Assembly: GCA_964516325.1 (NCBI GenBank)
Contig: CAZFAP010000165.1
Coordinates: 1-10,951, forward strand
Length of the DNA stretch: 10,951 nucleotides
Direction: 5' to 3'
Source of the DNA: CAZFAP01 sp964516325
GTDB lineage: Bacteria > Auribacterota > JABMQX01
This document shows, piece after piece, positions 6,505 to 10,951 of the stretch (the stretch's first letter is position 1; each line of letters opens with the position of its first letter). A program made the position numbers and the translations under genes. The notes below the pieces were generated by a model. The model did not search any database, had not been told where the DNA came from, and saw only the letters and a list, made by a program, of their open reading frames with translations.

Positions 6505-6930
6505 ATGGCGGAAAGGAAACCGATGATCTTCGTTGTGGACGATGACGAATCCGTGCGCAGCGCGCTGAAGAGGTTGATCCGGTCGGTGGGCCTTGATGTC
6601 GAGACCTTCGCCTCGGCGCAAGAGTTTCTGCGGTATGTCCCCCCTCAGGGCCCCGGCTGCCTGGTCCTCGACGTGCGCATGCCGGGGATGAGCGGGATTG
6701 ACTTACAGCGCATGCTTGCGGCTCGCGGCTCGAAGATGCCCGTGATCTTCATCACGGCACATGAAGAGGTGGTTTCCCTGGCACAGAAGGCGGGAGCGGT
6801 GGCCGTGCTTCAGAAACCGTTCGAGGAGAAGGCGTTCCTCGACGCGATTTCCACGGCGCTCCGTCGGAAGAACTCCGGGAACGAAAAGAATGGGAACGCG
6901 GCAGGTGAGACATTTCCTGGGGTGTGGTAA
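6505..6930 (+). CDS. Single-domain response regulator (REC only)
   Basis: This encodes a 141-aa receiver domain with no output domain. D12/D13, D56 in LVLDVRMPG, T84 and K104 in QKPF are all present, so it can probably accept phosphate from a kinase. It shares long stretches with the FixJ-like regulator upstream (LIRSVGL, ETF-SA, GPGCLVLDVRMPG, SG-DLQR), is in the same residue register up to T84, and is two residues shorter around alpha-4. The tail (about 120-141) is Asn/Gly rich and unrecognised. I place the start at 6505 (GGAGG at 6495-6499); an in-frame ATG at 6430 would add 25 residues without REC homology and has only a weak GGAAG. The 200-bp gap to the upstream regulator has no obvious terminator, so co-transcription is possible. 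Role is probably phosphate sink, competitor or protein-protein regulator. Confidence 0.9.
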   Translation: MAERKPMIFVVDDDESVRSALKRLIRSVGLDVETFASAQEFLRYVPPQGPGCLVLDVRMPGMSGIDLQRMLAARGSKMPVIFITAHEEVVSLAQKAGAVAVLQKPFEEKAFLDAISTALRRKNSGNEKNGNAAGETFPGVW

Positions 6931-7205
6931 GGCGGCGGGCGTAGGCGGATGGGGCCAACGTCCAATTGTGGCGTTCCCAGGACATGTGATTGAGTACGCG
7001 GTGAAATGCGATTTTTGTCGTGATGAGTTTTTGAACAAACGTGAGACCGAAACCCCAGAGGGGCAGATGAGAATCCACAAGACGCCAGTAATTTTCTCGA
7101 CGAGGTCAGTTGGCTGGAGTTGCCTCTGCCATCTCCGGTTGGGTTTTCGAGCACACACACACCACCGCTTGATGAAGCGGACATAGCAAAAGTGGGGGCT
7201 AAACC

Positions 7206-7820
7206 ATGGCGATCGAATTGATGGAAAGGAAAGAGACGCGAACGGGAACACGGCACGAGGAGTTCGAGCGAGTGGCGCTCGTGCACCTGGACATCCTGTA
7301 CAACACCGCCCTGCGAATGACGGGGAATGTGCAGGATGCGGAGGACGTGGTTCAGGAGACATTTGTGCGAGCCTACCGATTTTTCGACAAGTTCCAGAGA
7401 GGGACCAACTGCAAGGCGTGGCTCTTCAGAATCATGAAGAACAACCTGGTCAATATGTACCGCAAGAAGGCGAGAGAGCAAGCGACCGTGAGCTTCGAAC
7501 GGACGGCGTGGGCGCACGGGGTCGAGTCAGAGGTTGCGGACCCGACGTACGAGCCGGAAATAAATCCGGACCTGGACGAACTAGTGGAGGACGACGTGAA
7601 GCGGGCGCTGGAGTCGCTGCCGCCGGAGTTCAAGATGGCGGTCGTTCTTTCGGACCTATCGGGGTTCACGTACAAGGAGGTGGCGGAGATCATGGGGACT
7701 CCGGTCGGGACCGTGCGGTCGAGGCTTTCGCGGGCGAGGGCGTTTTTGCTGAGGAGACTTTCCGGGTTGGCTGCGAGGAGAGGAATCGTAAAGACGAAAA
7801 AGGAGATGGCGCTTTGCTGA
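7206..7820 (+). CDS. ECF-family RNA polymerase sigma factor
   Basis: This 204-aa protein has the two ECF domains. Sigma region 2 (about 20-88) contains DAEDVVQETFVRAYRFF, then GTNCKAWLFRIMKNNLVNMYRK. Region 4 (about 131-187) contains LESLPPEFKMAVVLSDLSGF, then YKEVAEIMGTPVGTVRSRLSRAR. The GTNCKAWLF signature recalls the RpoE/SigR-like subgroup; I cannot assign a numbered ECF group by eye. The linker (about 95-130) is long and acidic. The start at 7206 has GGGGG 7 nt upstream, a weak site; the next in-frame ATG (7221) has none. A small ORF with a strong ribosome binding site follows after 14 bp, but it does not look like a zinc-finger anti-sigma factor. How this sigma is held inactive is therefore not evident. 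Confidence 0.95.
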   Translation: MAIELMERKETRTGTRHEEFERVALVHLDILYNTALRMTGNVQDAEDVVQETFVRAYRFFDKFQRGTNCKAWLFRIMKNNLVNMYRKKAREQATVSFERTAWAHGVESEVADPTYEPEINPDLDELVEDDVKRALESLPPEFKMAVVLSDLSGFTYKEVAEIMGTPVGTVRSRLSRARAFLLRRLSGLAARRGIVKTKKEMALC

Positions 7821-7834
7821 GGAGGAGGGAAAGC

Positions 7835-8137
7835 ATGAAGGACCGAGCGTGGGAAGGGGAAAAAGTGGTTATGCCCCATCCGACCCGGCGACGGCTGAAA
7901 GAGGGGCTGCTGGGGCGGCGGGAGGGTTATGTGGCGTGGGAGTTGGTGAGGCGGCAGCCGATGGGGAGGAATGGGCAGGGGGCGAGGCTGAATCGGGAGA
8001 GATGCCGAGAATCGGCAGCGAAGGAGCCCTGCCTCGAGGAGCTGTCGGCGAAAGCCACGCTCCTCGAGCGGGGGTCGCTTAGCAAGAAGTGGGAGGGTTA
8101 CAGGGAGAGAGGAGGGGGGAGTCGAGCGCAGTTCTAA
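7835..8137 (+). CDS. Hypothetical basic protein, 100 aa, downstream of the sigma factor
   Basis: I do not recognise this protein. It starts at an ATG preceded by a very strong GGAGGAGGG (7821-7829, 5-nt spacing), 14 bp after the sigma gene stop, so it is probably co-transcribed and possibly coupled. It is rich in Arg, Gly and Glu, has no membrane segment, and has only two cysteines, with no HxxxCxxC anti-sigma zinc motif. Position alone suggests a sigma-associated role. The third codon positions are strongly G/C, but so is the whole region, so it may also be a spurious ORF. Confidence 0.45.
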   Translation: MKDRAWEGEKVVMPHPTRRRLKEGLLGRREGYVAWELVRRQPMGRNGQGARLNRERCRESAAKEPCLEELSAKATLLERGSLSKKWEGYRERGGGSRAQF

Positions 8138-8166
8138 CGTACAGGGGGTGGAAAGGAGGCGGACAA

Positions 8167-8331
8167 ATGAAAGGTGAGAGGTCTCCGCGGGATGGGATGG
8201 TCCACACGCTGCGGGATGGATCAAGTGCAGGCAAAGCGACCGGCTTCTACCGGGTGGCGGTGTGTTTAAATGCCAGTACCATCCGGCGATCTGCAGGCAG
8301 AAACGCCACAGTACTCGACTTGGACAGCTAA
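8167..8331 (+). CDS. Possible small protein, 54 aa, unrecognised
   Basis: An ATG at 8167 is preceded by AAAGGAGG (8152-8159) with 7-nt spacing, an almost ideal ribosome binding site, 29 bp after the preceding small ORF. The 54-residue product (starting MKGERSPRDGMVHTLRDG) has no recognisable domain, membrane segment or motif. The ribosome binding site is the only real support. Upstream in-frame codons extend the frame but lack such a site. Confidence 0.35.
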   Translation: MKGERSPRDGMVHTLRDGSSAGKATGFYRVAVCLNASTIRRSAGRNATVLDLDS

Positions 8332-8605
8332 TGGCGACGATTGGAGTGCAGCTTCTCTCTGGCACTTCGGCAGTTATGAAGCGTATTGGGTGCTGGTTTC
8401 ACTTGAGAGACTGAGCTGGCGATGGCGCACACTTGAGAGGCTCTCGCTTGTTGCCATTCATCGGGTCGTATTCATCACGGTTGGCTGCGTTCGTGTACGG
8501 GGCAACAGGCCCTCACGCCATGTTACCGAGAAAGGCAAGGAGTGAATCGTCGGTGCCATGGTTGGCACGTGGCGAGGTGGATAAGTGGAGAAGCCATATG
8601 TTCAT

Positions 8606-8633
8606 CGGCCTTCGGGCCGTCCCCCGTTTTTTT
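8606..8633 (+). terminator. Weak candidate terminator with UUCG loop
   Basis: CGGCC-TTCG-GGCCG (8606-8619) is a stable UUCG-capped hairpin. A T7 run (8627-8633) follows, but 7 nt separate it from the stem, longer than usual, so efficiency is doubtful. It would end the sigma factor transcript. Confidence 0.35.
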
Positions 8634-8635
8634 AC

Positions 8636-8652
8636 ATACCGGGTTCCGGTAT
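8636..8652. repeat. Perfect inverted repeat ATACCGG-gtt-CCGGTAT
   Basis: Two 7-bp arms around a 3-nt spacer, directly after the T run of the candidate terminator. The form fits either a hairpin or a dimeric repressor operator, but no promoter or gene start is adjacent. No function can be assigned. Confidence 0.4.
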
Positions 8653-8935
8653 TCGCTGTTTGGACAATCGAACTGCTGAGCCCTTTGGAGTCTGTTTCAG
8701 GCCTTCCACCCTCTTTTCTGGGCCGGAGTCCGAGCAGGCTTGTCTCGATCCTGCTGCCTAAGGGCCTCTCGAACCCTCACAATGCGCTCTCTCCCTGGAT
8801 GTTACGCAAATCCGCATGGCAGACAGTAACCGGGCGATTCGCCTTTTTCGCGCCCTTTTTCTCAGGTGCAGTTGCTTCAGTAGCAAGGAGTTAGCGTTAG
8901 TACAAAATCGTGGAGACACGAATGGGGAAAGAGAA

Positions 8936-9012
8936 TGGCGCGCCCGGCAGGACTTGAACCTGCAGCCTTTGGGTTCGAAGCCCACTACTCTATCCAGTTG
9001 AGCTACGGGCGC
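8936..9012 (-). tRNA. tRNA-Arg (anticodon UCG), with encoded CCA
   Basis: The minus strand folds into a full cloverleaf of 77 nt including CCA. The acceptor GCGCCCG (9012-9006) pairs perfectly with CGGGCGC (8946-8940), the discriminator is G (8939), and CCA is 8938-8936. The D arm is GCTC/GAGT. The anticodon stem GTGGG/CCCAA has a mismatch at its first pair (27-43). The anticodon loop is CTTCGAA with anticodon TCG at 8978-8976, reading CGA and related Arg codons. The T arm is GCAGG/CCTGC with loop TTCAAGT. It stands alone, with no clear -35/-10 immediately upstream. Confidence 0.96.
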
Positions 9013-9371
9013 AGTAGAACATCTCACCTCCGAGAAACCGCACGCCCGGCTTGGAGGCGGCGTTCAAAACATGAATACTCCAATTCCGGCACAAGAGCAA
9101 ATGCTTTCGCAGAGAAATCGCTCCGCCATGGGTGGCGAAGCTCATAGCCAACCCCGGGACCTCTCGCACAGGGATGGAACCGCAGTCGCTCCTGAAACTG
9201 AGGGGTGAGTTCGCAGGGAATTGTCACATCCGGAGTTCGTCACGTCCCCTCGGGCGGGGAGCAAGGACGGTGCACGAAAACTGCTAATGCGCCATTGTCG
9301 TCACGTCCACTCGGGCGGGAAGCAAGGACCACGCGATCCGTCCTGTGCCGCGAGCACTCGCAAGCGACTTC
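9013..9371. other. Non-coding region between tRNA-Arg and the DUF502 gene
   Basis: About 360 bp without a supportable gene. It contains the tRNA 5' flank, in which I see no strong promoter, and two long direct repeats annotated separately (9237-9329). There is no T-run terminator directly behind the DUF502 stop codon on the minus strand. Confidence 0.5.
9237..9329. repeat. Two 32-bp direct repeats with 61-bp period, CRISPR-like
   Basis: Copy 1 (9237-9268) and copy 2 (9298-9329) begin TCGTCACGTCC, continue CTCGGGCGGG and end AGCAAGGAC. They match at 30 of 32 positions (C/A at repeat position 12, G/A at 23) and are separated by 29 bp of unrelated sequence. On the minus strand copy 1 contains GCTCCCCGCCCGAGGGGA, with a CCCC/GGGG stem. 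The 61-bp period equals that of type I-E CRISPR arrays (29 + 32), and the stem resembles type I-E repeats. I found no third copy at +61 or -61, and there are no cas genes in the window. It could equally be a duplicated structured element or protein-binding site. Confidence 0.6.
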
Positions 9372-9968
9372 CTATGCTGCCGCCTCAGGTTTCGGCGACC
9401 GGTCTGGCGCGGAGCTCTCGGCTATTCCGCCGGAAATTACGAATGTCATGACCTTTGAACTGTCGAGGTTCAAGGGCGTAACGTTCTCTTTCGGCACGAT
9501 CAAAAGGTTCCCGGCGAAATTGTACGATTGCGGCAGGTAAACTGCCACATGCCCGCCGACTCCCAGAGACTCCAGATTTGTCTTCGTGACGAATCCCGCC
9601 GCCTTCACGGCGGCCCCGGGAAAGATGTTCACCAGAACGGGTTGGTCAAACCCCTTCTTCTCCCCAACGAACGCGCTTATCAGGTCTCGCAGCGATGAAT
9701 AAACGATTTTCACAAGCGGCATCCTTGCGAAAAGCCCCTGGATAACCCCGAGGACCCTTCTCGTCAGGAAGTTGGATGCCAGGAACCCGATGAACGTAGT
9801 TCCAGCGACGACGATGAAGAATCCGAATCCCCGAATGGTTCTCCCATACAGACGGATGCCGAGGAGATCGTCAATTGCCGTGAAAACGACGTAGAACACG
9901 TAGATCGTCCCGGCCAGCGGAATGAGAAAGACCAAACCTTGTAGAAAGTATTTTGCGATTCTTTTCAC
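9372..9968 (-). CDS. DUF502 family membrane protein
   Basis: This is a 198-aa member of the DUF502 family, a widespread bacterial membrane protein of unknown molecular function. Two hydrophobic segments are visible, about residues 8-30 (starting FLQGLVFLIPLAGTIYVFY) and 46-68 (GFFIVVAGTTFIGFLAS). A soluble part follows with the family-like stretches MPLVKIVYSSLRDLI, then FPGAA and GVGGHVAVYLPQSYNFAGNL. The start is GTG at 9968-9966, chosen because GGAGG (9980-9976) lies 7 nt upstream. It is separated from the next minus-strand gene by a strong terminator, so it likely has its own promoter, which I could not identify. Confidence 0.9.
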   Translation of the reverse strand: MKRIAKYFLQGLVFLIPLAGTIYVFYVVFTAIDDLLGIRLYGRTIRGFGFFIVVAGTTFIGFLASNFLTRRVLGVIQGLFARMPLVKIVYSSLRDLISAFVGEKKGFDQPVLVNIFPGAAVKAAGFVTKTNLESLGVGGHVAVYLPQSYNFAGNLLIVPKENVTPLNLDSSKVMTFVISGGIAESSAPDRSPKPEAAA

Positions 9969-10070
9969 CAGTTTCCCTCCCCAAAGCAGTGGTTTCCACC
10001 CTCAGCGCCCTGCCGCTGTCCTGCGCCCCCGCCGCGCGCTCCCTGATTGCTTTTGCGCCGAACGGCGGCC

Positions 10071-10109
10071 AAAAAAGGCGCCCGCGCGCTGTTATTCGCG
10101 CGTGGCGCC
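10071..10109 (-). terminator. Strong intrinsic terminator of the zinc-ribbon gene
   Basis: On the minus strand GGCGCC-A-CGCGCG (10109-10097) pairs with CGCGCG-GGCGCC (10088-10077): 12 bp with one bulged A and an 8-nt loop, followed directly by TTTTTT (10076-10071). It lies 20 bp after the stop codon of the upstream minus-strand gene and separates it from DUF502. Confidence 0.92.
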
Positions 10110-10129
10110 GCAGCAAGCTAACAGCTCCC

Positions 10130-10636
10130 TCATTCTTCTTTTGCCCCTGGGAAGACCCTTTTAATATTCGCCCCGGTGCTGTCGTCGGTCGGAGAAGTGA
10201 CGTTGTTGAGGATTTCGGCCCCCTCCGGACTCATGCTGTCCACCCAATCTCCCTCGGGCGTGCGGACCAGTGGGTTGCGTACCTTCAACTCGTCCACCTT
10301 CCCTCCGCGTCTTTTCGCCTCGATGAGCCTTTTGGTCTCCGTGTCGTATTTTTCGTAATAGCCCGTGAAGACCTTCCCATCCTGCCCTTTGAACTTCAGC
10401 GCCCGCACCGCGGTGGGCTTCTCACATTTCGGACATTTCACCGGGGGAATTAGATCGGACGAGTTGACAAACTCGTTCTTGCAGTCTTCGCAGTAGTAAT
10501 ACGCGTCTCCGATAGCCGCCTTCTTGCTGCTTTTCATTTGTTTAAGAATAAAGGCCACGGCAATTGCGATACAGACGATGGCGATGATTCCAAGCACCAT
10601 CTGGCCTCCGCCGCGTCTTGATTTAAGGGAAACCAT
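10130..10636 (-). CDS. Membrane-anchored zinc-ribbon protein, unknown function
   Basis: This 168-aa protein has a short basic N terminus (MVSLKSRRGGGQ), one transmembrane helix (about 13-32, MVLGIIAIVCIAIAVAFIL) and then a putative zinc ribbon, C49-x2-C52-x15-C68-x2-C71 (YYCEDCKNEF, then KCPKCEKP). The remaining ~95 residues are charged and unrecognised, including FTGYYEKYDTETKRLIEAK. Topology by the positive-inside rule would put the basic N terminus in the cytoplasm and the ribbon outside or in the periplasm, but Lys after the helix makes this uncertain. The start is set by AAGGAGGTG (10649-10641); AAGGAGG is 6 nt before the ATG. The frame stays open upstream to 10729 but without a ribosome binding site. 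I do not know its function. Confidence 0.82.
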   Translation of the reverse strand: MVSLKSRRGGGQMVLGIIAIVCIAIAVAFILKQMKSSKKAAIGDAYYYCEDCKNEFVNSSDLIPPVKCPKCEKPTAVRALKFKGQDGKVFTGYYEKYDTETKRLIEAKRRGGKVDELKVRNPLVRTPEGDWVDSMSPEGAEILNNVTSPTDDSTGANIKRVFPGAKEE

Positions 10637-10693
10637 CGAGCACCTCCTTGTCTTAGTTTCCGATTCGTTCATCTGTTTCAGAGGACCAGCGCT

Positions 10694-10754
10694 CCGGCGT
10701 TCGGCGCCGGTTGCTTCGCCCTGATTCATGGAAGAGGACTTCTCGAGGGCGAAG
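10694..10754 (-). promoter_or_regulatory. Hairpin-rich leader of the zinc-ribbon gene
   Basis: Two perfect inverted repeats lie in the presumed 5' leader: CTTCGCCCT/AGGGCGAAG (10714-10722, 10746-10754; 23-nt loop) and CCGGCG/CGCCGG (10694-10699, 10705-10710; 5-nt loop). A third, CCTATCC/GGATAGG (10825-10831, 10850-10856), lies further upstream. No known riboswitch class was recognised and no promoter is certain. The stems are seen; a regulatory role is inference. Confidence 0.4.
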
Positions 10755-10859
10755 AGAAATCGGCTACCCCCTACGGGTCTGCCCTGTCAGTGTACGGATT
10801 CGAATAGCGCTGCTTATCCTACCACCTATCCCCGAGCACTTCCACAAGAGGATAGGACG

Positions 10860-10951
10860 TTGGCGAAAATCCCCCGTCACTCGAGGTTCCTGGCAGACCT
10901 CCTCAAGAGGAGCGAATTCGTTACCACCGAGATCGAGGAAAGAGCCATCGC
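10860..10951 (+). CDS. Possible 5' end of a plus-strand gene, cut by the right edge
   Basis: From a TTG at 10860 the frame runs open to the window edge and reads LAKIPRHSRFLADLLKRSEF then VTTEIEERAI, an amphipathic-helix-like composition typical of real protein. AGAGGA at 10847-10852 is 7 nt before the TTG. Only 30 residues are visible, so the product cannot be named; a loose resemblance to SRFLADLL-type segments of glutamine synthetase adenylyltransferases is too short to use. The frame is also open further upstream, so the start is uncertain. Confidence 0.35.
   Translation, partial: MAKIPRHSRFLADLLKRSEFVTTEIEERAI

Larger units (their letters stand above)
8332..8935. other. Long non-coding stretch between the small ORF and the tRNA gene
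   Basis: I find no supportable gene here. Open frames give low-complexity or random-looking products without ribosome binding sites. Visible elements are a 13-bp imperfect direct repeat CACTTGAGAGRCT (8400-8412 and 8430-8442), a UUCG-capped hairpin followed by a T run (8606-8633), a perfect 7-bp inverted repeat (8636-8652), and short GGCG/CGCC stems each followed by T5 (8833-8860). The region may be decayed coding sequence or a 3' flank. Confidence 0.5.

Noticed and set aside
6970..7186. CxxC-containing frame between the REC-only gene and the sigma factor (VKCDFCRDEFLNKRE)
   Set aside because: It is the tail of a frame that shadows the REC gene, has no clear start or ribosome binding site, and the rest of the product is not protein-like. 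A decayed small zinc-ribbon ORF is possible but unsupported.
8220..8270. Resemblance to c-di-GMP-I riboswitch (GGCAAAGC, CCGG...GGTGGC)
   Set aside because: Only one half is vaguely similar; the first hairpin with GGGCAAACC and the tetraloop receptor pattern are missing, and the segment lies inside a possible small ORF.
8433..8894. 153-codon plus-strand ORF before the tRNA gene
   Set aside because: No ribosome binding site, product without recognisable pattern, passes through the hairpin/T-run and inverted repeat.

Overview
The window looks like a moderately GC-rich chromosome segment from a bacterium of, or close to, the PVC superphylum (Planctomycetota, Verrucomicrobiota/Lentisphaerota, Omnitrophota and relatives). 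Two signs point there. The partial 16S gene carries the GTCGAGGATCATTCGCAATG type of sequence just after the 338 site, where most phyla read GTGGGGAATATTG. The pseudopilin ends in the H-X9-DG motif that is common in these phyla. I cannot place it more finely by eye.

Left edge, minus strand (1-907): the first ~489 nt of a 16S rRNA gene, then its leader read backwards. The leader holds two tandem hairpins, a boxA antitermination site, a terminator-like hairpin, and a strong sigma70-type promoter (TTGACA-17-TATAAG) with helically phased A-tracts as an UP element. About 550 bp of non-coding DNA follow.

Centre, plus strand (1464-8331): a single H-X9-DG pseudopilin gene with its own extended -10 promoter and a hairpin at the predicted mRNA 5' end. 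Next comes a ~480 bp non-coding stretch with several strong hairpins that ends in a clear intrinsic terminator directly before a signalling cluster. The cluster is a 970-aa soluble PAS-PAS-GAF-PAS-PAS histidine kinase, a FixJ-type response regulator (REC + LuxR HTH) 9 bp downstream, and a separate single-domain REC paralogue. An ECF sigma factor follows, with two small unrecognised ORFs behind strong ribosome binding sites where an anti-sigma gene would be expected. The simplest reading is a cytoplasmic multi-input phosphorelay (kinase to FixJ-like activator, with the lone REC as phosphate sink or competitor) next to an independent ECF unit.

Right part, minus strand (8936-10760): tRNA-Arg(UCG) with encoded CCA, a pair of 32-bp direct repeats with a 61-bp period, a DUF502 membrane protein gene (GTG start), a strong terminator, and a gene for a membrane-anchored zinc-ribbon protein with a hairpin-rich leader. 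A possible new plus-strand gene begins at the right edge.

Nothing here is a complete, recognisable novel system. The best leads are the structured leader plus terminator in front of the kinase, the CRISPR-like repeat pair, the cysteine-bearing PAS domains in a codon-usage mosaic kinase, and the non-canonical neighbours of the ECF sigma gene.
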